Assembly: GCA_017617315.1 (NCBI GenBank)
Contig: JAFZWM010000028.1
Span: forward strand, 1 to 48,674
Direction of reading: 5' to 3'
Origin: Bacteroidaceae bacterium
GTDB taxonomy: Bacteria > Bacteroidota > Bacteroidia > Bacteroidales > Bacteroidaceae
Length of the DNA: 48,674 bases
Under the pieces are notes generated by a model that was not told where the DNA came from, searched no databases, and saw only the letters and a list, made by a program, of their open reading frames with translations. The position numbers and the translations under genes are program-made. This document shows positions 23,830-31,743 of the stretch, piece after piece (position 1 is the stretch's first letter; each line of letters begins with the position of its first letter).

Positions 23830-26601
23830 CTAAAGTTTGAATGCAAGTTCAAAGCCGAAGCTGAACGTACCCGTGTTGCGCTGCGTAAGCGTTGACGATG
23901 CCGAACTTGAAAGATACGGCTCGTAGTAAAGCATGTTGTTTACATAGAACGAAAGCGATGCAAACGTGCCGAGTTCCTTTGTCAGGCGTCCGGCCACGAG
24001 CCATGTTATAGGATTGGTAATCGGAACATTCTCCTTGCCCACGGTTATCTGGTCGGAGAGTTTCACGCCCTTGATTGTGAAATCCTTGTCGGCGAGCATC
24101 GCGTCCGTAATGCTGTAATATGAGCCGTCGTTGTCAACCCATCCCACCGGCACTCGGCCTTTGTTCACGTTGTGGCTGTAGTTGTACCAGATAACCTGCC
24201 CTGACAGCGAAGCCACCATCTTCAGAGCCGGAATGTGCGTTACAAATCGCAGATTGGTGTTGAAGCGGCGATAGACGGTCTTTGTTGCCGACGCCGGATA
24301 TACAATCTTGAAAGGCGTAGTGCCATACTGTTTGTAAGATGTAGGGATGTTTGTCGGAGTCTCAAAAGAATAGCCCTTATTCCAGTGCTGAGATTCTGAA
24401 TATGCACCAGTCAGATAAACGTGAGTGCGGAGTTTCTCAATCTCGCCCAAGTCGAAATCAATCTCCAGACCTTTGTTTACCGACACAGCCAAGTTTCCGA
24501 CCTTTCCGGTTGAAATATACAATGTATCGGTGCGCTCAGGATTGTTCCAGTCAATCTTCGTAGCCTCGCCCGGAGCCGTGATAAGTCCCTTGCTGGCCGA
24601 ATAATAGTTCGACGTGTACATTATATACTCAGTATCCGAACTGAAGCCGTTGCCCATCTTCTCGTAATATCCGATAACGCTAACCTTGCGCTTTCCCGGC
24701 AGCTGGAAGTCCATTCCGACTTCGTACTTGTCGTTTGTGGCATTCTGCAAGCCTACGGTTCGCTTCACGTCATAGACGTATGTGTTGTAAACAAGCAGTT
24801 TGCCGGCTTCGTTGTCTTGCGGCATGTAGTTTGCAGCCACACGGTCGACGTATTTCTTGTCGGGATAGAGATAGTCCAGACTCGGAGTCTTTGAATTGCG
24901 ACCATAGGCCAGGCGCAAATCCATCCATCGCGTAACATCGATGCTCGAATTTATGCGGGGCGACACGCTGTATGTCATCTCGTCCTTGAAAGGCTGAATC
25001 ATTGTGAATCGCACGCCCGGCTGTATCACCAGCTTGCGTTTCTTTGCGAAGTTCCAAGTAAACTTGTCCTCCACGAAGGCGTTGAACTGGTGCATTCCAG
25101 GAATGTCGTAATAAGCACGCGGACGGCCGTTATTGTTTGGACTCAGCGGATAGCGGTCATCGTCGTTGTAATATCCGCGGGCATTGTTCCAGTCGTAGTG
25201 ATATTCAATTCCGCCCTTGAAGTTCTGGTTTGTCTTGCCCTTCTTTATGTAGAACTGGTCTGTAACCTTTGCAATAAAGTTTCCGGGACTGCTGATGTTT
25301 CCTCCGGCAGCCTTATAAGAGCTGGTAGCCCACGGAACCGAATAATATCCCGTTTCGGTAGCCGTAAGAATAGGCTGCAATCCGCTAAGCACCGGCACAA
25401 TCTTTTCGTATCGGCTTTCAGAATTGTTAAGAGTCATGCCAAGCGTATAGCTGATTGTGCGCGCATACATTTTGTTTATCGAAAACTTTCCGCTGTGGTT
25501 TATCGAAAAATTCTGATTCTTCACGTCTGTGTCCGAGCCTTCGATTGTCGCGTCCGGATCATCGCCCGACCAGTCGTGATTCATGTTGTAGCGCAGCTTT
25601 GTGGTTGTGTGCCACTTGTTCGTTATGTCGTAGCCCAGATTAAGCGAGCCTGTGTATCGGTTGAACGACTTCGTCTTCATTCGCGGATCGCCCCACGCCT
25701 GCGCATAGTCGAACGAGAAGTTGAGCGTTCCCTTGCGGTGCGTTCCGGGCATCATTATCTTGAAGCCCTTGCTTGCCGAAACGTTCTTGCAGCTTGGATT
25801 TACTTTCATCTTCAGATTCCACGGAGTTACACCCACGCGCGAGTGTATCACGGTGAGTCCGCTTGTCAAGTCGCCATATTCGGCAGAAGGAACTCCTCTA
25901 ACCACCTCAACCGACTCGATGTCGTCTGAACTGATGGTTCGGAGGTCTGTTCCGACAAAAGAAGTGCTCGAAAATCCGCCCTGATTCACCGCACCGTTGT
26001 TAGACAACTGCATTCCGTCCATAACGATGCTCGAACCGAAGGCGTTGTTATTGTCGTTTACAAGTCCGCGTATCTGCAAGTTTGACTGCGATGTGAGGTC
26101 GGTATTCTTCATCAGCTGTCCCGGAACAAGCTGCATGATGTCGTCGAGCGAGAATGCCTGCAAGTGGCTTATCGCCTGATTGGAGATAATCGAGCTTGTG
26201 CTCTCGCCTGCCGCATTCTTTCGTGCCACCACCTCAACCTCGTCGAGGGCGAGGGTCGATGAATACATCTTCACCGGCATCTTGATATCTGACGCCACGT
26301 TGATTTTCTTCTCAAATTCGTTCATGCCCACATAAGAGATTTTCAGCAGCCACTCGCCGGGCATCACGTTCTCGAATGTGGCATTGCCGTTAACATCGGT
26401 TACGGCGTATGTTCCGAGCGGCTGAAGTTCGCAACGCGCAAAGATTAGCGGCTGATTGTCATCATCAACCACCGACAGCGCTATTTTGTATGCCTTCTTG
26501 CCACCGCCTCTCGCCACTTTCTGGGCCGAAAGGCTGAAACAATACATAACCAACAAAAATAACAAATTCCAACGGGTTATAAATAATCGACAAATACGCA
26601 T
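23830..26601 (-). CDS. TonB-dependent outer-membrane receptor with N-terminal CarboxypepD_reg-like domain
   Basis: First gene of the peptidase operon. I chose ATG 26601, giving MRICRLFITRWNLLFLLVMYCFSLSAQ as signal peptide (923 aa). The frame is open 19 codons further. Residues about 38-110 form a CarboxypepD_reg-like domain (VVDDDNQPLIFARCEL, VTDVNGNATFENVMPGEW). A TonB-box-like LDEVEVVARK and the plug domain follow (IMQLVPGQL, LQIRGLVNDNNNAFGSSIVMDG, VRGVPSAEYGDLTSG), then a barrel ending FELAFKL. It lacks a SusD partner, so it resembles siderophore- or peptide-type receptors more than glycan SusC. Downstream genes encode a lipoprotein, a barrel and a double protease, so the cargo may be a peptide or a protein-bound nutrient (inference). 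-7 TAATTTTG lies at 26695-26702. Confidence 0.92.
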   Translation of the reverse strand: MRICRLFITRWNLLFLLVMYCFSLSAQKVARGGGKKAYKIALSVVDDDNQPLIFARCELQPLGTYAVTDVNGNATFENVMPGEWLLKISYVGMNEFEKKINVASDIKMPVKMYSSTLALDEVEVVARKNAAGESTSSIISNQAISHLQAFSLDDIMQLVPGQLMKNTDLTSQSNLQIRGLVNDNNNAFGSSIVMDGMQLSNNGAVNQGGFSSTSFVGTDLRTISSDDIESVEVVRGVPSAEYGDLTSGLTVIHSRVGVTPWNLKMKVNPSCKNVSASKGFKIMMPGTHRKGTLNFSFDYAQAWGDPRMKTKSFNRYTGSLNLGYDITNKWHTTTKLRYNMNHDWSGDDPDATIEGSDTDVKNQNFSINHSGKFSINKMYARTISYTLGMTLNNSESRYEKIVPVLSGLQPILTATETGYYSVPWATSSYKAAGGNISSPGNFIAKVTDQFYIKKGKTNQNFKGGIEYHYDWNNARGYYNDDDRYPLSPNNNGRPRAYYDIPGMHQFNAFVEDKFTWNFAKKRKLVIQPGVRFTMIQPFKDEMTYSVSPRINSSIDVTRWMDLRLAYGRNSKTPSLDYLYPDKKYVDRVAANYMPQDNEAGKLLVYNTYVYDVKRTVGLQNATNDKYEVGMDFQLPGKRKVSVIGYYEKMGNGFSSDTEYIMYTSNYYSASKGLITAPGEATKIDWNNPERTDTLYISTGKVGNLAVSVNKGLEIDFDLGEIEKLRTHVYLTGAYSESQHWNKGYSFETPTNIPTSYKQYGTTPFKIVYPASATKTVYRRFNTNLRFVTHIPALKMVASLSGQVIWYNYSHNVNKGRVPVGWVDNDGSYYSITDAMLADKDFTIKGVKLSDQITVGKENVPITNPITWLVAGRLTKELGTFASLSFYVNNMLYYEPYLSSSASSTLTQRNTGTFSFGFELAFKL

Positions 26602-26694
26602 AGTTCGACTACGGATTTTATTTTTTACTGTGTTTCTTACGTTATAATGCAGTCGCACGACAGAATTCTTTCAAATTGCACTCTCCCAAAAGAG

Positions 26695-26702
26695 CAAAAT
26701 TA
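26695..26702 (-). promoter_or_regulatory. -7 element of the TonB-peptidase operon
   Basis: TAATTTTG on the minus strand, about 94 bp before the chosen ATG. A TTG lies about 16 bp upstream of it, so the -33 match is poor. Confidence 0.45.
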
Positions 26703-26901
26703 CATTTTTACGTTTTTTCAACCTGCTATGCAACAAAAAACCATGCAAAAATACTAAAAAACTTACAATCTGCATTTACAATTCAAAAGAAAATACGAAC
26801 TTTTCATATTTTTTACAACATAAAATTTATTTTCATTTTTTATTTTAGACACTTTTTTGTCCATTCTTTTTCATATTTGATATTTCACAGCATCACGAGC
26901 A
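26703..26901. other. AT-rich intergenic spacer without recognisable features
   Basis: I see no ORF, RNA gene, periodic repeat or hairpin here. It may hold regulatory sites for the TonB operon. Confidence 0.5.
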
Positions 26902-26943
26902 CAAAAAAAGGCTCAGTATCAGTTATGAACCTGTACTGAGCCG
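26902..26943 (-). terminator. Intrinsic terminator overlapping the end of the Rieske-like lipoprotein gene
   Basis: GGCTCAGTA (minus strand 26942-26934) pairs with TACTGAGCC (26918-26910) and is followed by TTTTTTTG. The upstream arm is coding sequence and the TAA stop (26921-26919) lies in the loop. Confidence 0.9.
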
Positions 26944-27449
26944 TCAAGCGATTGTGTCAATCTATAATTCCACAGCGGCCGGCCTTTGCCTTCTATCAAT
27001 ATTCCACCGTTGTTTAGGTCGTACTGATTGCCGCAAGATGCGCATTTGGCTATACCCTTGTCATCAAACGAGACCCTTGCACTGCCCAAATTGCAGGCCG
27101 GACACGCCAAATCGTAGCACACCAAGCCGGCATTGTCGTTGTTGAGCGTCGGAGTGCCAAGAATAAGGCCTCCAAGTCCCAAGTAGACCGACAGCTGCTT
27201 TGCCTCGGTAAGCGTCTGCGTGTGCGTCGTGCCGTCCATCTTCGTAATCAGGAGTTTCGAACTGCTTGTCTTTCGGATGCTAATAAACTGCCCCATGCTC
27301 TGTGCCACGTTGTAAGGCGAGAAAGACACGTTGCATGTAAAATTCACCCTATAGGTAGAGCCCGAATTATACACATCGCCACACGCCGATGCCCAGAAGC
27401 ACAGCAGTGCCATCAGAATTATCCTGTTCAGATTTTTCTTCATATTCAA
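26919..27449 (-). CDS. Small lipoprotein with Rieske-like pattern but four-cysteine (CxxC/CxxC) ligands
   Basis: 176-residue lipoprotein: signal with lipobox Cys23 (WASAC). The C-terminal 75 residues follow the order of a Rieske domain: a CPAC box (Cys116, Cys119), then KGIAKCASCGNQYDL (Cys136, Cys139), then GGILIEGKGRPLWNYRL, where Rieske proteins have the dG.v..GPA..PL..Y pattern. Normal Rieske ligands are CxH and CxxH; here both histidines are replaced by cysteine. The site would suit Zn(Cys)4 or a rubredoxin-like or Cys4 Fe-S centre instead of a [2Fe-2S] Rieske cluster. The alternative view is a plain zinc ribbon. The start is 3 bp after the aldo/keto reductase stop, so the genes form one operon. 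Function unknown. Confidence 0.75.
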   Translation of the reverse strand: MNMKKNLNRIILMALLCFWASACGDVYNSGSTYRVNFTCNVSFSPYNVAQSMGQFISIRKTSSSKLLITKMDGTTHTQTLTEAKQLSVYLGLGGLILGTPTLNNDNAGLVCYDLACPACNLGSARVSFDDKGIAKCASCGNQYDLNNGGILIEGKGRPLWNYRLTQSLDGSVQVHN

Positions 27450-27452
27450 TTA

Positions 27453-28424
27453 TCAGAACGACAAGGCAGGGTCTTTTAGTATGCCGTCAATCAAAGAAAG
27501 TTCATCGGATGAGAATTCCAGATTTTCGATGCACTTTATGTTATCGTTCAACTGCCTTACCGAACTTGCGCCTACGATTACCGACGTCATACGCTCATCT
27601 TTCAGCACCCACGCAAGAGCCATCTGCGCCAGCGTCTGGCCTCTGTGCTGCGCTATCTCGTTAAGCTTTCGCGAAGCCTCTACCCTTGCGTCCGACACCT
27701 GCTCCTTCTGCAAGAAGCCCGTAGCCCTTGCCGCACGCGAATGTTCTGGAATTCCGTTCAGATAGCGGTCGGTAAGCAAACCCTGAGCCAGCGGAGAGAA
27801 TGCCACCATTCCTGAGCCATTCGAGGCGGCACATTCAAGATTGCCGCTCTCAATCTTTCTGTCGTACATGCTATAGCGGTACTGACTAACGAGGCAAGGA
27901 ACTTTCGCCTCCTTTAGAATATCGTAGCATTTCTGTTGCAAATGAACCGGATATTTAGAGATGCCAACATACAGCGCCTTGCCCTGACGGACAATGTCGA
28001 TAAGCGCCTGCATCGTCTCCTCAACGGGTGTTACGCCGTCGTATCGGTGGCTGTAGAAGATGTCGAAATAATCGAGCCCTGTACGTTTAAGGCTCTGATT
28101 GATGCTCGCCATCAGATTCTTGCGCGAAGAGCCGTCGCCATACACCCCCGGCCACATTTCGTGCCCAGCCTTTGATGTTATGAGCATCTCGTCGCGATGC
28201 GAAGCCAGCTCCTTCCGCAGTATCTTGCCGAAGTTTGTCTCGGCCGAGCCGGGCGCAGGACCGTAGTTGTTAGCCAAATCGAAATGGCATATCCCCAGAT
28301 CGAAAGCCGACACGATAATATCAGTAGCAACGCCAAAATCATCGGCATCGCCAAAATTATGCCACAAACCAAGCGAAACCACCGGCATCTGCAAGCCACT
28401 CTTGCCACAATATCTGTATTTCAT
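27453..28424 (-). CDS. Aldo/keto reductase, L-glyceraldehyde-3-phosphate reductase-like (AKR14/YghZ type)
   Basis: Cytoplasmic NADPH-dependent reductase. ATG 28424 gives MKYRYCGKSGLQMPVVSLGLW, the usual N-terminus of the family. The catalytic tetrad is visible: Asp49, Tyr54 (FDLANNYG), Lys85 (ITSKAGH) and His126 (YSHRYD). The loop NNYGPAPGSAE and SHRYDGVTPVEETMQAL resemble E. coli YghZ, which acts on L-glyceraldehyde 3-phosphate and methylglyoxal. At 323 aa it is slightly shorter than YghZ (346). The C-terminal NADPH-binding segment IVGASSVRQLNDN is present. It is co-transcribed with the Rieske-like lipoprotein. Exact substrate not certain. Confidence 0.88.
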   Translation of the reverse strand: MKYRYCGKSGLQMPVVSLGLWHNFGDADDFGVATDIIVSAFDLGICHFDLANNYGPAPGSAETNFGKILRKELASHRDEMLITSKAGHEMWPGVYGDGSSRKNLMASINQSLKRTGLDYFDIFYSHRYDGVTPVEETMQALIDIVRQGKALYVGISKYPVHLQQKCYDILKEAKVPCLVSQYRYSMYDRKIESGNLECAASNGSGMVAFSPLAQGLLTDRYLNGIPEHSRAARATGFLQKEQVSDARVEASRKLNEIAQHRGQTLAQMALAWVLKDERMTSVIVGASSVRQLNDNIKCIENLEFSSDELSLIDGILKDPALSF

Positions 28425-28448
28425 AAGGTTATAGAATTTTATGGTATA

Positions 28449-28491
28449 TAAAAAAGGATTGAAGAAAACATTCAGCGTCATTCTTCAACCC
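28449..28491 (-). terminator. Intrinsic terminator of the pyrE-SRPBCC-argH operon
   Basis: On the minus strand GGGTTGAAGAA pairs with TTCTTCAATCC (one G-T pair) around a 14-nt loop and is followed by TTTTTTATAT. It lies about 20 bp after the argH stop. Confidence 0.85.
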
Positions 28492-28509
28492 TCCGTTATT
28501 TTTTTAGAA

Positions 28510-29850
28510 TTATCTGCCAAGCAAAGCGTTTTCGGCATCAACCATCGTCTTGAAGTTGAATCCGCTCACAACCTCGCTCATCAGAGCCTGAATCTGCTCG
28601 TTGCACAAGTTTCCGATACTGCCCTCGTGGGTGTGATGGATGTCCTTGTTCGGCTTGAAGTTTCCGGCCTCAATCTCGAGTCCCACTTTCTTGTAGGCAT
28701 CGCGGAAAGGCGTTCCGCTTGCAGCCAGCCTGTTCACCTCCTCAACGCTGAACATATTGTCGTAGCGCGGATCGTCGAGGATATTCTCGTTCACCTTCAT
28801 CTTGTTGATGATGTACGAAGTCATCTTCAGACAATCCTTCAGTTCCTTGAAGGCAGGGAGGAAGACTTCCTTTATTATCTGCAAGTCGCGGAAATATCCG
28901 CTTGGCAAATTGTTCATTATGAGCATTATCTGCTGCGGAAGCGACTGAATCTTATTGCACTTTGCGCGAGTAAGCTCAAACACATCAGGATTCTTCTTGT
29001 GAGGCATGATGCTCGAACCTGTCGTACACTCGTCAGGAAGTTTCACGAAAGCGAAATTCTGACTATTGAACATGCAGGCATCGAAGGCGAGCTTTGCAAT
29101 CGTTCCGGCAATCGAAGCCATGGCATACGCAACGTTGCGTTCTGTCTTGCCGCGTCCCATCTGAGCATAGACCACGTTGTAGTCCATCGAATCGAAGCCC
29201 AGAAGCTTCGTTGTCAGAGTACGGTTCAGCGGGAAAGAAGAGCCGTATCCGGCAGCCGAGCCAAGTGGGTTGCGGTTGGTAATCTTGAACGCCGCCTGAA
29301 GGAACATCATATCGTCAACCAAGCCCTCGGCATACGCTCCGAACCACAGTCCGAAGCTCGACGGCATGGCAACCTGCAAGTGAGTGTAGCCCGGCATCAG
29401 CACGTTCTTGTACTTGTTGCTCTGGGCAATCAGTTCGTTGAACAGAACCTCAACCTCCTCGGCAATCTCCTTTATCTCGGCGCGGGTAAAGAGCTTCAGG
29501 TCTACCAGCACCTGGTCGTTGCGCGAGCGTCCGCTGTGGATTTTCTTGCCCATGTCGCCAAGCTTGCGCGTAAGCATCAGCTCAACCTGCGAATGAACGT
29601 CCTCAACGCCGTCCTCAATCACGAACTCGCCCTTTTCGGCAAGCTGATAGATATTCTTCAACTCGGAAAGAAGCTTCGGAAGTTCGTCGGAGCCAAGCAG
29701 TCCGATGCTCTCGAGCATCGTGATGTGAGCCATAGAGCCGAGCACATCGTACTTTGCAAGATACAAGTCCATCTCGCGGTCTCGACCAACGGTAAACTTC
29801 TCGATTTCCTCGTTCACCTGAACGTTCTTTTCCCAAAGTTTTGTAGCCAT
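28510..29850 (-). CDS. argH: Argininosuccinate lyase
   Basis: Cytoplasmic enzyme of the last step of arginine synthesis, splitting argininosuccinate into arginine and fumarate. The fumarase/aspartase superfamily signature GSSIMPHKKNPD (about residue 275) is intact, with the catalytic Ser in it. HSGRSRNDQV and the catalytic His region GYTHLQVAMP are also present. Length 446 is typical of Bacteroidales ArgH. It is the last gene of the pyrE-SRPBCC-argH set and starts 12 bp after the SRPBCC gene. The other arginine genes are not in the window. Confidence 0.97.
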   Translation of the reverse strand: MATKLWEKNVQVNEEIEKFTVGRDREMDLYLAKYDVLGSMAHITMLESIGLLGSDELPKLLSELKNIYQLAEKGEFVIEDGVEDVHSQVELMLTRKLGDMGKKIHSGRSRNDQVLVDLKLFTRAEIKEIAEEVEVLFNELIAQSNKYKNVLMPGYTHLQVAMPSSFGLWFGAYAEGLVDDMMFLQAAFKITNRNPLGSAAGYGSSFPLNRTLTTKLLGFDSMDYNVVYAQMGRGKTERNVAYAMASIAGTIAKLAFDACMFNSQNFAFVKLPDECTTGSSIMPHKKNPDVFELTRAKCNKIQSLPQQIMLIMNNLPSGYFRDLQIIKEVFLPAFKELKDCLKMTSYIINKMKVNENILDDPRYDNMFSVEEVNRLAASGTPFRDAYKKVGLEIEAGNFKPNKDIHHTHEGSIGNLCNEQIQALMSEVVSGFNFKTMVDAENALLGR

Positions 29851-29862
29851 AGTCTTGTTTTA

Positions 29863-30345
29863 TTAGAATTCAGTATAAGGCATGCGCGAAAGCATGTTTG
29901 CGATGCCTTCGGCACCCTTCTCGAGCTTTCCGCCAAGCATTCCGCGCATAATCAGGTTCAAGTCGGCGCCAATCGTAACCTTCATCTTGCAAGAGTTGGC
30001 ATCGACCGGCAGAAGCTGAATCCACAGATTTGCGTTTATCGGAACATTCTCCAATGCGTACTTTATGCACTTTTCCTCGCGCTCAACAACGCGAAGAGTG
30101 AGGTTGCCTACCGGCGGAACGGAAACGCTTACAGAGTCGGTGTCCGAAGTAAGACTCTTGAGCACAGGAATCATCTTCTCAACCTGATCGCCGTCGGCCT
30201 GTTCCTTCAGCTTTGCAACCAATTCCGGATTGTCAAGCTTCTGCTTTACGTTTTGCAGATTGCTCAAGTCCGACAACTTAGAGAAAACCATCTCTCGTGT
30301 ATAAGGGATGGTTTTTACAGAACTTTCGTATTTATGCAATGACAT
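29863..30345 (-). CDS. SRPBCC (START-like) family protein
   Basis: 160-residue cytoplasmic protein without signal or membrane segment. The N-terminal strand-helix (YESSVKTIPYTREMVFSKLSDLSNL), the central beta sheet and the long C-terminal helix (LNLIMRGMLGGKLEKGAEGIANMLSRMPY) fit the SRPBCC hydrophobic-cavity fold. A pattern such as this between pyrE and argH recurs in Bacteroidales. Gaps are 9 bp from pyrE and 12 bp to argH, so the three are one transcript. The ligand and role are unknown. Conservation of the position suggests a link to pyrimidine/arginine or nucleotide metabolism, but that is inference. Confidence 0.75.
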   Translation of the reverse strand: MSLHKYESSVKTIPYTREMVFSKLSDLSNLQNVKQKLDNPELVAKLKEQADGDQVEKMIPVLKSLTSDTDSVSVSVPPVGNLTLRVVEREEKCIKYALENVPINANLWIQLLPVDANSCKMKVTIGADLNLIMRGMLGGKLEKGAEGIANMLSRMPYTEF

Positions 30346-30354
30346 ATTTCTTAT

Positions 30355-30987
30355 TTATACATTCCAGTGTGCAGGATCCTTTCTCCATTCGTTAAGAACC
30401 TGAACATCTGCTTCTGTAATATATTCAGTTTTCAGAGCCACATCAACAACAGCCTCGTAGTTTGTAAGCGTGATGAGCTTAACCTTGGCATCCTTGAATG
30501 CCTGAACGGCAACATCGAAGCCGTAAGTATAAGATGCAACCATGCCGAGCACCTCGCATCCGCTGTTACGGATTGCCTCGACAGCCTTCAAGCTGCTGCC
30601 GCCGGTTGAGATAAGGTCTTCGAGCACAACAACCTTCATTCCCGGGCGAAGTTCACCTTCAATAAGGTTCTCAAGACCATGGTCTTTTGGTTTAGAGCGA
30701 ACATAAACAAATGGCTTGTTAAGCAAGTCGGCAACAAGAGCGCCCTGTGGAATTGCACCAGTAGCAACGCCAGCAACAGCATCTACGCCCGGAAACTCCT
30801 CCATGATGATTCGTGCAGACTCGGTCTTTACGAAGCTGCGCAACTCAGGATAAGACAAAGTCTTGCGGTTGTCGCAATAGAATGGTGATTTCCAGCCTGA
30901 TGCCCAAGTGAAAGGGCTGTTTGGCTGCAACTTGATAGCCTTAATCTTAAGAAGCTTCTCTGCAAAAATTTTCTCTAAAGTCTTCAT
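30355..30987 (-). CDS. pyrE: Orotate phosphoribosyltransferase
   Basis: Transfers phosphoribosyl from PRPP to orotate in de novo UMP synthesis. ATG 30987 (210 aa) gives MKTLEKIFAEKLLKI; a 29-codon upstream extension of the frame is phenylalanine-rich and overlaps the promoter. The PRPP motif VVVLEDLISTGGS (Glu123, Asp124) is complete, the catalytic loop is YVRSKPKDHG, and the substrate segment SGWKSPFYCD is present. First gene of a three-gene operon. Upstream on the minus strand TATCTTCG (31025-31018) is a near-match to the -7 element. Confidence 0.97.
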   Translation of the reverse strand: MKTLEKIFAEKLLKIKAIKLQPNSPFTWASGWKSPFYCDNRKTLSYPELRSFVKTESARIIMEEFPGVDAVAGVATGAIPQGALVADLLNKPFVYVRSKPKDHGLENLIEGELRPGMKVVVLEDLISTGGSSLKAVEAIRNSGCEVLGMVASYTYGFDVAVQAFKDAKVKLITLTNYEAVVDVALKTEYITEADVQVLNEWRKDPAHWNV

Positions 30988-31037
30988 ATTATAAAAAAGT
31001 GTTTTATTTTTTCGCTGCGAAGATACTACAATTATTT

Positions 31038-31078
31038 CAAAAAAGAAACCGTTGTCCAATAAAAAACTGAACAACGGT
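31038..31078 (-). terminator. Intrinsic terminator of the small secreted-protein gene
   Basis: On the minus strand ACCGTTGTTC pairs with GGACAACGGT (one G-T pair) around an 11-nt T-rich loop and is followed by TTCTTTTTTG. It separates this gene from the pyrE operon. Confidence 0.85.
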
Positions 31079-31103
31079 CAATATTTACACAATTGAAAAT
31101 TTG

Positions 31104-31625
31104 TTACTTGAGAAACTTCACAGCATAGCATACCAAATCGCCAGAGGCTGTTATACTTATTGTATAATCGTGGTTTGGATTCAAATTCTCGTATTTTACC
31201 GCAGCCGAGCCGCTCTTGTCGACAACCTGCTCAACCATGCCCCAGAATGCTCCGCTGAAGTGAGCCTTTACATAAAGGTTTCGGGCATAGTCAGAGCCCT
31301 TGTTTGCACAATATACAATCACGCCCTTGCATCCGGTAACGGCAAAAGTCATTTCCTTGTGAGAACCTTCCTGCTTAACAATCACGCCTTCCATTCGTTG
31401 CGGCTGAATAGCCTTATCGCTTGTAGGATCGATGGTCTGAAGACAAGTCTTGTAGGCGAAAATGCCTTCGTTCTTTCCATTATGCACCCATTTTTCCTCA
31501 AATGCCTTTGCAACTGATTCGTGGTCGAAGTAAAGGACCTGATTAGCCTTTACCTTCTTAATTGTCTGTGCAGTGGCTGCGACCGAAATAACGGTCAGCA
31601 AAGCCAGTAGTAATAATTTCTTCAT
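31104..31625 (-). CDS. Small secreted protein of unknown function
   Basis: 173 residues with a signal peptide (MKKLLLLALLTVISVAATAQ, residues 1-20) and no lipobox. The mature part is beta-rich. The end NLNPNHDYTISITASGDLVCYAVKFLK resembles the closing strands of the jelly-roll modules found in Bacteroidetes secreted carbohydrate-active proteins. Two cysteines pair plausibly (Cys in VTGCKG and VIVYCAN). I do not recognise a named family. It is monocistronic, with a near-perfect promoter and its own terminator. The 5' untranslated region contains a small hairpin (TACTCC/GGAGTA, 31648-31664). Confidence 0.75.
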   Translation of the reverse strand: MKKLLLLALLTVISVAATAQTIKKVKANQVLYFDHESVAKAFEEKWVHNGKNEGIFAYKTCLQTIDPTSDKAIQPQRMEGVIVKQEGSHKEMTFAVTGCKGVIVYCANKGSDYARNLYVKAHFSGAFWGMVEQVVDKSGSAAVKYENLNPNHDYTISITASGDLVCYAVKFLK

Positions 31626-31690
31626 AATACTTTGGTTTTATGCAAATTACTCCTCATCGGAGTATAAACAAGATTTCGGGTATCACACCA

Positions 31691-31721
31691 CAAATATAAG
31701 TATAATTGCTATAAGCCCAAA
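31691..31721 (-). promoter_or_regulatory. Promoter of the small secreted-protein gene
   Basis: TTTG (31718-31721), 19-bp spacer, TATATTTG (31691-31698) on the minus strand: a full match to the Bacteroidetes consensus, about 65 bp before the ATG. Confidence 0.85.
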
Positions 31722-31743
31722 GAAAAACGAAATTATTTTACGT

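Noticed and set aside
28441-30342. 633-residue open frame on the plus strand
   Set aside because: It is antisense to argH and the SRPBCC gene, has no recognisable domain, and results from the codon bias of those genes.
30988-31074. 29-residue N-terminal extension of PyrE
   Set aside because: PyrE families begin at the later ATG; the extension is Phe-rich and overlaps the promoter and the upstream terminator.
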